Source: Novosphingobium flavum
GTDB lineage: Bacteria > Pseudomonadota > Alphaproteobacteria > Sphingomonadales > Sphingomonadaceae
Reading direction: 5' to 3'
DNA: 64,000 nucleotides
Assembly (NCBI RefSeq): GCF_014230315.1
Contig: NZ_JACLAW010000003.1
Location: 62,001 to 126,000, forward strand
This document shows positions 44,724 to 55,165 of this stretch, piece by piece. Made by a program: the position numbers and the translations under genes. How positions within the stretch are numbered: the stretch's first letter is position 1; the number at the start of each line of letters is the position of its first letter. The notes beneath the pieces are model-generated. The model searched no databases. It was not told the origin of the DNA and was given only the letters and a program-made list of their open reading frames with translations.

Positions 44724-44782
44724 CATTTTCGAACGTGTAGCGCGCCGCCATAACGACGGTTGACAGACCGGCGGGCGAGTTC

Positions 44783-44820
44783 GATGGGGCCCGGCACACG
44801 CGATTGCGCCGGGCCCCATC
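44783..44820 (+). terminator. strong hairpin between miaA and ilvB
   Basis: A 13-base-pair perfect stem GATGGGGCCCGGC (44783-44795) / GCCGGGCCCCATC (44808-44820) with a 12-base loop, followed by CTTTC. The ilvB start is only 44 bases downstream. It may end the miaA transcript, but as little room remains for an ilvB promoter behind it, it may also act as an attenuator of ilvBNC. No branched-chain-rich leader peptide is visible upstream. A TTGACA hexamer is present at 44760-44765. Confidence 0.7.
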
Positions 44821-44863
44821 CTTTCAATCGGCCCGGTCCTGTCCGCGACGAAGGAATTTTGAA

Positions 44864-46606
44864 GTGAGCGAAGAGCGCAGCGGCGCAGACATCCTGGTCG
44901 ACAGCCTGATCCGTCAGGGCGTCGAATACGTGTTCGGCTATCCGGGCGGCGCGGTCCTGCCGATCTACGATGCCCTGTTCGAACACCCGCAGATCCGCCA
45001 CATCCTCGTCCGCCACGAAGCGGGCGCCGCCCATGCCGCCGAAGGCTATGCCCGCTCCACCGGCAAGCCCGGCGTCGTCCTCGTCACCTCGGGCCCGGGC
45101 GCGACCAATGCCGTCACCGGCATTGCCGACGCCTTCCTCGATTCGATCCCGCTGGTCGTCATCACCGGCCAGGTCCCGACCGGGCTGATCGGCTCGGACG
45201 CCTTCCAGGAAGCCGACACGATCGGCATCACCCGCCACTGCTGCAAGCACAACTACCTGGTCAAGGACCCGGCAGACCTCGCGGCGGTGATCGACGAGGC
45301 GTTCCAGATCGCCACGCAGGGCCGCCCCGGCCCGGTCGTCGTCGACATTCCCAAGAACGTCCAGATCGCCACGGCCCCGTGGAGCGATGCCGCCCCCCAG
45401 CGCCGCAACCGCTACCACCCGCGCACCGAAGGCACGGCCGACGAAATCGCCCAGGCGATCGAGCTGCTGGCCAATGCGAAGCAGCCGGTGTTCTACACCG
45501 GCGGCGGCATCATCAACGCGGGCCCCAAGGCCACCGCGCTGATGCGCCAGTTCCAGGAAATGACCGGCGCGCCGCTGACCTCGACCCTGATGGGCCTCGG
45601 CGCCTTCCCGGCCGACCATCCGGACTGGCTCGGCATGCTCGGCATGCACGGCACCTATGAAGCCAACATGGCGATGAACCAGGCGGACCTGATCCTCTGC
45701 CTCGGCGCCCGCTTCGACGACCGCGTCACCGGCCGGCTCGACGCTTTCGCCCCGAACTCGACCAAGATCCACGTCGATATCGACCGTTCGTCGATCAACA
45801 AGACGGTCGCGGTCGATCTCCCCATCGTCGGCGATTGCGCCCGCGTCCTCGAGCAGCTGATCGCGGCCTGGGGCAGCCGCCGCCCGCAGGACCTGTCCGG
45901 CTGGAAGGCGCAAGTCACCGAATGGCGCGGCAAGGACAGCCTCGCCTATCCCCGCCGCAAGGACGCGATCGCGCCGCAATACGCGGTCGAGCGCCTCTTC
46001 GCCCTGACCAAGGCCAAGGACCCGATCATCACCACCGAGGTCGGCCAGCACCAGATGTGGGCGGCGCAGTACTTCGGCTTCTACGGCCCCAACAAGTGGC
46101 TCACCTCGGGCGGCCTCGGCACGATGGGCTACGGCCTGCCCGCCGCCATCGGCGCCCAGTGCGGCAACCCGGATTCGCTGGTCATCGACATCGCGGGCGA
46201 CGCCTCGATCCAGATGAACATCCAGGAAATGGGCACGGCCACCCAGTTCCGCCTGCCGGTCAAGGTCTTCGTGCTCAACAACGAGTACATGGGCATGGTC
46301 CGCCAGTGGCAGGAACTGACCTACGAGGGCCGCTACTCGAACTCCTATTCCGACAGCCTGCCCGACTTCGTGAAGCTGGCCGAGGCCTATGGCTGGAAGG
46401 GCATCCGCATCGAGAGCGAGGACCAGCTCGACGCCGGCATTCAGGCGATGATCGACTACCCCGGCCCGGTCTTCGTCGATTGCCTTGTCGCCAAGGAGCA
46501 CAACTGCTTCCCGATGATCCCCTCGGGCGCGGCTCACACCGAAATGATCCTCTACGGCGATACCGTCGCCGGCACGATGGATGATGAAGCCAAAGCACTG
46601 GTCTGA
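44864..46606 (+). CDS. ilvB: acetolactate synthase large subunit
   Basis: Thiamine-diphosphate enzyme making acetolactate or acetohydroxybutyrate, the first common step of valine, leucine and isoleucine synthesis. The GTG 44864 has AAGGA eight bases upstream, giving 580 residues: N-terminal ThDP-pyrimidine domain ([40 protein letters not shown] with the catalytic Glu), the FAD/central domain, and the C-terminal ThDP-binding motif [20 protein letters not shown] with DxGDxxxx...N. The upstream frame to 44804 crosses the hairpin and is rejected. It leads ilvN and ilvC. Confidence 0.96.
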   Translation: MSEERSGADILVDSLIRQGVEYVFGYPGGAVLPIYDALFEHPQIRHILVRHEAGAAHAAEGYARSTGKPGVVLVTSGPGATNAVTGIADAFLDSIPLVVITGQVPTGLIGSDAFQEADTIGITRHCCKHNYLVKDPADLAAVIDEAFQIATQGRPGPVVVDIPKNVQIATAPWSDAAPQRRNRYHPRTEGTADEIAQAIELLANAKQPVFYTGGGIINAGPKATALMRQFQEMTGAPLTSTLMGLGAFPADHPDWLGMLGMHGTYEANMAMNQADLILCLGARFDDRVTGRLDAFAPNSTKIHVDIDRSSINKTVAVDLPIVGDCARVLEQLIAAWGSRRPQDLSGWKAQVTEWRGKDSLAYPRRKDAIAPQYAVERLFALTKAKDPIITTEVGQHQMWAAQYFGFYGPNKWLTSGGLGTMGYGLPAAIGAQCGNPDSLVIDIAGDASIQMNIQEMGTATQFRLPVKVFVLNNEYMGMVRQWQELTYEGRYSNSYSDSLPDFVKLAEAYGWKGIRIESEDQLDAGIQAMIDYPGPVFVDCLVAKEHNCFPMIPSGAAHTEMILYGDTVAGTMDDEAKALV

Positions 46607-46616
46607 GGAACCCGAG

Positions 46617-48234
<1,618 letters not shown>

Positions 48235-48254
48235 TTGTTCGCGATCGGATCGAA

Positions 48255-48288
48255 GGGGCGGGACCGGCATGCCGGCTCCCGCCCTTTT
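48255..48288 (+). terminator. rho-independent terminator after ilvC
   Basis: GGGCGGGA (48256-48263) pairs with TCCCGCCC (48277-48284), and an inner CCGG/CCGG pair tops the stem; TTTT follows at 48285-48288. It ends the ilv operon before the TMEM175-like gene. Confidence 0.88.
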
Positions 48289-48328
48289 CGCATTTGTGCG
48301 GCGCGTAAACCCCGCTACACCCCGCCCC

Positions 48329-48955
<627 letters not shown>

Positions 48956-48981
48956 CACCGGGGGGCCTGAGAATCGCTGAA

Positions 48982-50082
48982 ATGAGCGCGCGCCGCATCC
49001 TGATCCCGTTCCACGATTTCGCGCGCGGCGGCACCGAGCGCGTGGCGCAGGTCCTCGCCCAGCACTGGCTCGACGCGGGCCGCGAAGTGACGATCCTGTG
49101 CGGCTCGCGCGGCGGCGGCACGATCGACCGCGCAGATCCACGCATCCGGGTGGTCGAACTCGATCCCGAACTGCCGCGCAGCCCGCTCTCGCGCCTGAGG
49201 CTCGGCCCGGCCATGGCCGCACGCCTGCCAGAGCTTGCGCCCGACGTCGTGTTCATTCCGGGCAATTTCCACTTCGTCGTCGGCCGCGCCTTCCGCAAGG
49301 CCATGCCCGGCCTGCCGCTCGTCGCCAAGGTCAGCAACCCGCTGCTCCCGCCGCTGCCGCGGCCGCTCGCCGCCATCGCGCGCGCCGGGCTGGCCGTCTA
49401 CTGCGCCCCGCTGACCACGCTGGTCTACATGGCCCCCGAACTGGCCGAGGCCGGATGCGCCGATCTTCCGGGCACGCCGGCCGAAGTCATCGCCGAGCCC
49501 AACCTGCCGGTCGGCCATGAGCCGCTCCCCCGCCATGCCCCGGGCGGCGATCCGGTGATCCTCGTCATCGCCCGGCTCGAACCGCAGAAGAACCTCGGCC
49601 TCGCGCTCGAAGCCTTTGCCGGCCTGCTGCGCCGCCGCCCGGCGCGCCTGTCGATCCTCGGCGAAGGCGCCGAACGCGCCCGGCTCGAAGCCCATGCCCG
49701 CAGCCTCGGCATCGCCGAACATGTCGACCTGCCCGGCTATGTCACCGACATCCCCCAACGCCTTGCCGGCGCCTCGGCCTTGTTGCTCTCCTCGCGCTAC
49801 GAAGGTTATCCCGCCGTGGTGGTAGAGGCGCTCGCCGCAGACGTGCCGGTCGTCACCACGGATTGTTCGCCCTCGCTCGCCGGCCTGATCGACCGTCCGT
49901 CGCGCGGCGAGGTCGTGGCGAGGGACTGCCCGCAGGCCCTCGCCGAAGCGCTCGGCCGCGCGCTGGACCTGCCCTTCGCCAGCGGCGGAGAGCGCCCCGC
50001 TGCCGTTGCCCATCACGATGCCGCCGCCTCGGCCGCGGCCTATCTCGCCCTGTTCGATCGCCTCGCCGCGGCGCGGCCCTGA
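48982..50082 (+). CDS. GT4-family glycosyltransferase
   Basis: Retaining glycosyltransferase with the GT-B fold, likely using a nucleotide-sugar. From ATG 48982 the product is 366 residues. N-terminal domain: RRILIPFHDFARGGTERVAQ (acceptor-binding G-G-x-E loop). C-terminal domain: LVIARLEPQKNLGLALEAFA, LSILGEGAERARLEAHARSL, and the E-x7-E motif in SSRYEGYPAVVVEALAADVP. No sugar locus surrounds it. It lies 26 bases behind the TMEM175-like gene. Substrate unknown; lipid-linked or surface glycan synthesis is likely. Confidence 0.85.
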   Translation: MSARRILIPFHDFARGGTERVAQVLAQHWLDAGREVTILCGSRGGGTIDRADPRIRVVELDPELPRSPLSRLRLGPAMAARLPELAPDVVFIPGNFHFVVGRAFRKAMPGLPLVAKVSNPLLPPLPRPLAAIARAGLAVYCAPLTTLVYMAPELAEAGCADLPGTPAEVIAEPNLPVGHEPLPRHAPGGDPVILVIARLEPQKNLGLALEAFAGLLRRRPARLSILGEGAERARLEAHARSLGIAEHVDLPGYVTDIPQRLAGASALLLSSRYEGYPAVVVEALAADVPVVTTDCSPSLAGLIDRPSRGEVVARDCPQALAEALGRALDLPFASGGERPAAVAHHDAAASAAAYLALFDRLAAARP

Positions 50083-50154
50083 AAAGCCGTTTCCTACTCG
50101 CGCGCCGCCTGTCATCCTTCCGGCGATGCTTGACCGGAGCCCCCGGCCGCAAAC

Positions 50155-50263
50155 GAGTTGGACAAGTGTCACCCATGCACGGCACGGCAAACCCCGCGCA
50201 AATCTGCCAAAAACGGGCCGTTCTGGCCGCGCGTCAGGGTTACACCCGTGTCACCCTCGCACC
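50155..50263 (+). repeat. two-box intergenic repeat, copy B
   Basis: Second copy of the element at 12171-12285. Box 1 at 50157-50180 is identical over 24 bases; box 2 at 50235-50257 matches 22 of 23 (C for T in the spacer of GGTTACAC-CC-GTGTCACC). It lies about 75 bases after the glycosyltransferase stop and about 220 bases before the leuA start. Unlike copy A, box 2 here has only a short stem (AGGGT/ACCCT) and no T-run, so a terminator role is not shared. Confidence 0.75.
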
Positions 50264-50339
50264 CAAATCGGGCCCGCGCCGCGCGCAATTTGCCGTCAAT
50301 CCCCTTTACATCGGGGCCCACGATAGCCATAGGCAAGGC

Positions 50340-50390
50340 ATGATCAGCCGGCTTGTCCTTACTCTGCGACTTATCCGCCCTTGGGCGTGA
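50340..50390 (+). CDS. leucine-rich leader peptide of leuA
   Basis: A 16-codon ORF MISRLVLTLRLIRPWA with four Leu, two Ile and one Val, followed by TGA at 50388. Three of the Leu codons are CTT, rare in this GC-rich DNA. AAGG lies just upstream of the ATG. It ends 89 bases before leuA, and its last codons pair with DNA downstream. This is the structure of a transcription-attenuation leader; it is too short for ordinary gene finders. Confidence 0.7.
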   Translation: MISRLVLTLRLIRPWA

Positions 50391-50433
50391 GCTGAAGCGT
50401 CGGCACGGTTCCGGCGCGCACAGCGCCCAAGGG
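50378..50433 (+). promoter_or_regulatory. candidate attenuator structure before leuA
   Basis: CCCTTGGGCG (50378-50387), inside the last codons of the leader peptide, is complementary to CGCCCAAGGG (50424-50433). An alternative hairpin, GGCGC (50413-50417) / GCGCC (50423-50427), uses part of the same bases, so a ribosome stalled on Leu codons could switch between them. I see no clear T-tract, so the terminator form is not proven and translation-level or Rho-linked control is possible. Confidence 0.5.
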
Positions 50434-50479
50434 ACCGAGAACGCCGCAAACGTCGCACCAAGCCATTCGAGTTTCGATC

Positions 50480-52153
50480 ATGTCCATGTTGAAAGACCCC
50501 TCGGTCAAGTATCGCCCCTTCCCGCAGGTTCCGCTGCCCGATCGGCAGTGGCCGAGCCGCACCATCACCAAGGCCCCGCGCTGGCTGTCGACCGACCTGC
50601 GCGACGGGAACCAGTCGCTCATCGACCCGATGGGCGCGGAAAAGAAGAACCGCTTCTTCGACCTGCTGGTCAAGGTCGGCCTCAAGGAAATCGAGATCGG
50701 CTTCCCAGCCGCTGGGGCGACCGAGTTCGACTTCATCCGCGCCCTCGTCGATTCCGGGCGCATCCCGGAAGACGTGCTGGTCCAGGTCCTCACGCAATCG
50801 CGTGACGACCTGATCAAGACCTCGTTCGAGAGCCTGGCCGGCGTCCATGCCGCCATCGTCCATGTCTACAACGCCGTCTCGCCGCTGTGGCGCCAGGTGG
50901 TGTTCGGGATGGAGCGTTCGCAGATCAAGGACATCGCGATCAACGGCGCCAAGCAACTGCGCGACAATGCCGCCCGCTTCCCGCAGACCAAGTGGCACTT
51001 CGAATATTCGCCCGAGACCTTCTCGACCGCCGAACTCGATTTCAGCCTGGAATGCTGCGAGGCGGTGATGGACGTGCTGCGCCCCACGCCCGAACATCCG
51101 ATCATCCTCAACCTGCCGGCCACGGTCGAGGCGGCAACGCCCAACGTCTACGCCGACCAGATCGAGTATTTCTGCCGCAACCTGCCGAACCGCGACAGCG
51201 CGGTGATCAGCCTGCACACCCATAACGATCGCGGCACCGGCGTTGCCGCCGCGGAACTGGGCCTGATGGCCGGCGCGGACCGGGTCGAGGGCTGCCTGTT
51301 CGGCAATGGCGAGCGTACCGGCAACTGCTGCCTGGTGACGGTCGGCCTCAACCTCTACACGCAGGGCGTCGATCCCGAGCTGGACTTCTCGGACATCGAC
51401 GAGGTGATCCAGACGGTCGAATACTGCAACCAGCTGCCGGTCCACCCGCGCCACCCCTACGGCGGGGATCTGGTCTTCACCGCCTTTTCCGGCAGTCATC
51501 AGGACGCGATCAAGAAGGGCTTCGCCGCGCAGGAACAGCGCAACGACCCGCTCTGGGCCGTCCCCTACCTGCCGATCGACCCGGCCGATCTGGGCCGCAG
51601 CTACGAGGCCGTGATCCGGGTCAATTCGCAGTCGGGCAAGGGCGGTTTCGCCTGGGTGATCGAGCAGGACCAGGGCCTCAAGCTGCCCAAGCGGATGCAG
51701 GCCCACTTCTCGCGTCACGTGCAGGAACTCGCCGACCAGCTGGGCCGCGAACTGCACGCGGGCGACATCTGGGACGTGTTCCGCAAGGTCTACCGCCTCG
51801 ACGAACCGCAGCACTTCCAGCTGCTCGACTACCACGAGATGCGCAGCCCCGACGGCAGCCGCATCTTCGCCGGCAAGATCGGCGTGGGCGGCAAGGCGCA
51901 GAGCGTTTCGGGCCGGGGTAATGGCCTGATCTCCTCGATCGTCGCCACGCTCAAGGAAAGCTTCGACGTCGCTCTGGAAGTCCGCGACTATTCCGAGCAC
52001 GCCCTCGGCAAGGGCTCCGACGCGCGCGCCGCCGCCTATGTCGAATGCGTTACCGCCGATGGCCGCACGGTCTGGGGCGTGGGCATCGATGAGGACGTGG
52101 CGACCGCCAGCGTCCGCGCCGTGTTGAGCGCCGCCAACGCCGCTTCGCTTTAG
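50480..52153 (+). CDS. leuA: 2-isopropylmalate synthase
   Basis: First committed step of leucine synthesis: acetyl-CoA plus 2-oxoisovalerate. The 557-residue protein is of the LeuA type 2 (long, leucine-regulated) group with [20 protein letters not shown] at the N-terminus, the catalytic barrel residues in [20 protein letters not shown] and [40 protein letters not shown], and the C-terminal regulatory domain ([16 protein letters not shown] and after). It starts at ATG 50480. It is monocistronic and likely controlled by the leader described upstream. Confidence 0.97.
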   Translation: MSMLKDPSVKYRPFPQVPLPDRQWPSRTITKAPRWLSTDLRDGNQSLIDPMGAEKKNRFFDLLVKVGLKEIEIGFPAAGATEFDFIRALVDSGRIPEDVLVQVLTQSRDDLIKTSFESLAGVHAAIVHVYNAVSPLWRQVVFGMERSQIKDIAINGAKQLRDNAARFPQTKWHFEYSPETFSTAELDFSLECCEAVMDVLRPTPEHPIILNLPATVEAATPNVYADQIEYFCRNLPNRDSAVISLHTHNDRGTGVAAAELGLMAGADRVEGCLFGNGERTGNCCLVTVGLNLYTQGVDPELDFSDIDEVIQTVEYCNQLPVHPRHPYGGDLVFTAFSGSHQDAIKKGFAAQEQRNDPLWAVPYLPIDPADLGRSYEAVIRVNSQSGKGGFAWVIEQDQGLKLPKRMQAHFSRHVQELADQLGRELHAGDIWDVFRKVYRLDEPQHFQLLDYHEMRSPDGSRIFAGKIGVGGKAQSVSGRGNGLISSIVATLKESFDVALEVRDYSEHALGKGSDARAAAYVECVTADGRTVWGVGIDEDVATASVRAVLSAANAASL

Positions 52154-52164
52154 TGAAACCAAAA

Positions 52165-52189
52165 CAGGGGCCGCCCCGCGCGGCCCCTG
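52165..52189 (+). terminator. GC-rich hairpin after leuA
   Basis: Perfect 9-base-pair stem CAGGGGCCG (52165-52173) / CGGCCCCTG (52181-52189), loop of seven bases. The T-run is missing (CTGCCTTACG follows), so termination efficiency is uncertain. Eleven bases after the leuA stop. Confidence 0.55.
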
Positions 52190-52266
52190 CTGCCTTACGC
52201 AATTCCGCCACTTTCCTACATCGCGCCGCTCCGTCATCCTCCGCTCCGGGCAACATGGAGGCAGGC

Positions 52267-53402
52267 ATGACAGACCGCACGATTTCCCGGCGCACGGCGT
52301 TTAAGGGCGCGGCCGCCGCCGCGGCCGGACTACCCCTCATCGCCCGCGCCGGCAGCGCCATGGCCCTGCCCGCCCCGGCCGACACGGCAGCGGGCATGAT
52401 CGCCTCCCTGCATGACAGGATCTACATCAACGCCAACGAAAACCCCCACGGCCCCTGCCTTGCCGCCACCAAGGCGCTGGCCGCCCTGCCCACCCTGTCC
52501 GGCCGCTACGGCATGTCCTTCGGAGACAGGATCGCCGCGCTGTTCGCCGCGCAGAACGGGCTGAAGCCCGAAAACGTCGTCGCCCACCCCGGCTCCTACG
52601 TTCCCCTGCGCGCCGCCTGCCTCGCCTTTTCCAGCACCGAAAAGCCGATCGCCTATGCCGAACCCACTTTCGACTCCGGCTTTCGCGGTGCCGACGGCAA
52701 GCCGCTGACCGCCGCGATTACCTTGCCGGTCGGCCCCGACCATTCCCCTGACGTCAAGGCCCTGCTTGCCGCCGCGCCCACCGCCGGGGTCTATTACCTG
52801 TGCAACCCCAACAACCCCACCGGCACCGTCACCAGCCGCGAGGACATTCTCTGGCTGCTGGCCAACAAGCCCAAGGGTTCGATCCTCCTCGTCGATGAAG
52901 CCTATATCCACTACAGCACGGCCAGATCCTGCGTCGATCTCGTGGCGCAAGGCGCGGACGTGCTGGTCCTGCGCACCTTCTCCAAGATCTACGGCCTCGC
53001 GGGCCTTCGCATCGGCTTCGTCTGCGGCCGCCCCACCTGCTCGCCCCGCTTGACCGCTTTGCCAACAACATCGTGCCGATGCCCGCCGCCGTCGCAGCCG
53101 AAGCCAGCCTGCTCGATCCCACCGTCGTCGCCACCCGCAAGGCCGAGGCCGACCGGATCAAGGACGGGCTCTACCGCTGGTTCGACGCCCGCCAGATCAA
53201 GCACGTCAAGTCGCAGGGCAATTTCATGATGGTCCACGTCGGCCGCCCCGGCGGAGAGGTGCAGAAGGCGATGGAGGCCCACAGCGTGGTCATTTCCGGC
53301 CCGCGCAAGCACATGGCCGACTGGGTCCGCATCTCGATTGGCACTGTCGCCGAGATGGAGGCCTTCAAGACCGCCTTCGCCAAGGTGCTCGGCAAGGCCT
53401 GA
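52267..53402 (+). pseudogene. frameshifted Tat-exported HisC-like aminotransferase
   Basis: PLP-dependent class I/II aminotransferase of the histidinol-phosphate type. Starting at ATG 52267 the frame gives a Tat signal (TISRRTAFKGAAAAAAGLPL), then INANENPHGPCLAATKALAA, YYLCNPNNPTGTVTSREDIL, LLVDEAYIHY, and the PLP-lysine region LRTFSKIYGLAGLRIGFVCG up to about 53034. Homology then continues one frame over as LLAPLDRFANNIVPMPAAVA to GKA at 53402. The junction (CGCCCC-ACCTGCTC) fits loss of one base, for example the G of a GAC codon. The domain is otherwise complete, so this is a recent mutation or a sequencing error. Confidence 0.85.
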
Positions 53403-53413
53403 AGGCTGAAGGA

Positions 53414-54043
53414 TCAAGCCGCGAGGGCAGTCTCGCTCCACAGCAGTTCGGCCATGGCGTCGAGGTCGTCGAACGCCGGCGCGGCAACTGCCGGATCGCG
53501 CCGATTGAGCACCATCGCCGAACCCGCGGGATCGAGCAGTCGCCGCCGCAGCGCCCCTTGCAGCAGCCCAAGCCGGAACAGCGCATCGTCCAGCGCCCGC
53601 TCGGCATCGCGCAGCCGATCTCGCGACCAGCGCGTCTCGATCGCGCCGACCCGCTGGATCACCAGTTCATTGTAGCTGCGATGCGGCCCGCGATGCATCG
53701 GCAGTCCCATTAACCGCGCAGCATCCTCGCGCGCCGGCAGCAGCAGGCCATTGCGGCGAAAGTCGTCGAACCCGATCCGGACGCGGCCAATACCGTCGAA
53801 AAATGGCCGGAAACAGCTGGCTCCGACCAGCTGGAAAGGCAGCAGATGATGCCGCTGCAGGCCCGCGTCATAGCCGATGGCCCCGCGCTGATTGACCGCC
53901 CGAAACGACAGCGCGGCGCGGATCGGGACTGCTTGCCCCGCTCCGCCGACAGCGGCCGCGCGGCGGCGGCCCGCCCCGCTCAGGTCTCCGCTTCGCCAGC
54001 CCTCCGGATCCGGAGTACATTTCCGTTCGCCATCAACTCGCAA
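53414..54043 (-). CDS. AHH-type nuclease-fold protein
   Basis: The central part resembles the AHH group of the HNH/Endonuclease VII superfamily: YDAGLQRHHLLPFQLVGASC with a His-His pair, IGFDDFRRNGLLLPAREDAA (N-G-x-x-L-P) and GLPMHRGPHRSYNELVIQRV with a further conserved His. The rest is a helical C-terminus. Such domains are nucleases, often toxins of polymorphic systems, but no export domain is seen. Start uncertain: only TTG 54043 is in frame, and it overlaps the upstream gene by 64 bases; a rare CTG start nearer the HH motif is possible. Confidence 0.6.
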   Translation of the reverse strand: MRVDGERKCTPDPEGWRSGDLSGAGRRRAAAVGGAGQAVPIRAALSFRAVNQRGAIGYDAGLQRHHLLPFQLVGASCFRPFFDGIGRVRIGFDDFRRNGLLLPAREDAARLMGLPMHRGPHRSYNELVIQRVGAIETRWSRDRLRDAERALDDALFRLGLLQGALRRRLLDPAGSAMVLNRRDPAVAAPAFDDLDAMAELLWSETALAA

Positions 54044-54771
54044 TTCAGCGACGCCCCCCCGGGTCCTTCAACGGAACCGGGTGAGTAGGGACCATTCTCA
54101 ACCAAATCGTGAATCACCCGCAGCGCGAACTTCGCCGTATCAGCCGGGGATTCGCCGATCAGCGGATCGATCTGCATCTCCTGCCCGATGAAGAACGTCA
54201 GCCCGTCCGTGCCGACCGTCCCGTCCTTGCCGCGCACCAGCGCAGTCATGCCAAGACCGGGAAAGGCCCCGCCCTTCAGCCATGCCGAAACGACCCGCCG
54301 GTAATAGTCCGGGGCCATCACGGTGCGCGCCGGCTCCCAGCCGATGGCGGCAAGGCCCGGCAAGCCGGCCAGTTCGCAACCCAGTGCAGATAGCGCGCGG
54401 ACGACCGGCAACAATGTCGCCCCGGCGCTGAGGTGGGGGCCCGGCCGCACGGTCAGCGCTTCGTAGCCACGGGTCTCGTCCAGAGGGAGAGCAAAGGCAT
54501 GGAGCGGCCGCGCGGTATCGGCCGGAATGCCCGGCGCCAGCCCCTGGATGTCGAAGGTCAGGCCCAGCGCGAGCAGTTCCAGCCAGTAGGGATGTTCGGT
54601 CGGCCGATGGCTGATCGAAAAACCCACGGTTTCGCCTGCCGCCGCGGCAAGCGCGGCTATGGCATCGGCATCCGGCCGGGTGCCACGCGCAAACAGTAAG
54701 GAAATGCCCGCCTGGCGTCGCCCGGCGCTATCGTCCACCATCATGGCGATCCCGTCGCCTATTCGATCCAT
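53980..54771 (-). CDS. hypothetical protein resembling DUF4261
   Basis: A 263-residue protein without signal peptide. The C-terminal part (YYRRVVSAWLKGGAFPGLGM, GTDGLTFFIGQEMQIDPLIG, KFALRVIHDLVENGPYSPGS) resembles the DUF4261 pattern in which an SAWL-x-G-x-FP segment is followed by GL-x-x-F-x-GQE. The N-terminal part (ISLLFARGTRPDADAIAALA) is not recognised. Its 3' end overlaps the nuclease-like gene, so the two are probably co-translated. The role is unknown; an immunity or regulator role toward the nuclease is only a guess. Confidence 0.55.
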   Translation of the reverse strand: MDRIGDGIAMMVDDSAGRRQAGISLLFARGTRPDADAIAALAAAAGETVGFSISHRPTEHPYWLELLALGLTFDIQGLAPGIPADTARPLHAFALPLDETRGYEALTVRPGPHLSAGATLLPVVRALSALGCELAGLPGLAAIGWEPARTVMAPDYYRRVVSAWLKGGAFPGLGMTALVRGKDGTVGTDGLTFFIGQEMQIDPLIGESPADTAKFALRVIHDLVENGPYSPGSVEGPGGASLNCELMANGNVLRIRRAGEAET

Positions 54772-55165
54772 GAAACGACCAATGGCATAATTTCCCTCTC
54801 CGTCGAGCCCCCCTTCGGCAACCCGTGCCGTTTTGGCGCATTCGCGTCAAAAAAAGTTCCGAACCCAACCTTGCTGGCATGAATTGGCCCCGTTTTGGCG
54901 CAGCAGTCGGGCAAGCCGGTGGCGAGGGCTTCGCGGCAAGGTTGCGTCTCGGCTCGGACAACGATGCCGGCCACCGCCAGTTCCCTGCTGTCCCCGGTCC
55001 GGCTGTGCCACACGATCGCGACCATGCGCGCCCCCCGTTTTCGCCATGCAATCGACGGGTTTACCGGCGAAAAGTCAAGCCGAACGGTCGTTTGCTCCAC
55101 ACAGTTCACCGCTTTCGCCGCCCCCGCTCTTCCGGCGGGGGCCGCGATCGGATAGCGCTGGAATC
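54772..55165. other. 394-base gap between divergent genes
   Basis: Separates the DUF4261-like gene (minus) from recJ (plus). It contains two copies of CCGTTTTGGCGCA (54828-54840 and 54890-54902, 62 bases apart) and a run of seven A (54849-54855). A 116-codon minus-strand frame (54759-55109) has unconvincing codon bias and no ribosome site. Promoters for both flanking genes must lie here. Confidence 0.45.

Noticed and set aside
50306..52237. 643-codon minus-strand frame opposite leuA
   Set aside because: Shadow of leuA; composition is typical of antisense GC-rich frames.
54759..55109. 116-codon minus-strand ORF upstream of the DUF4261-like gene
   Set aside because: Poor third-position GC, no ribosome site, overlaps the next start; not supported.
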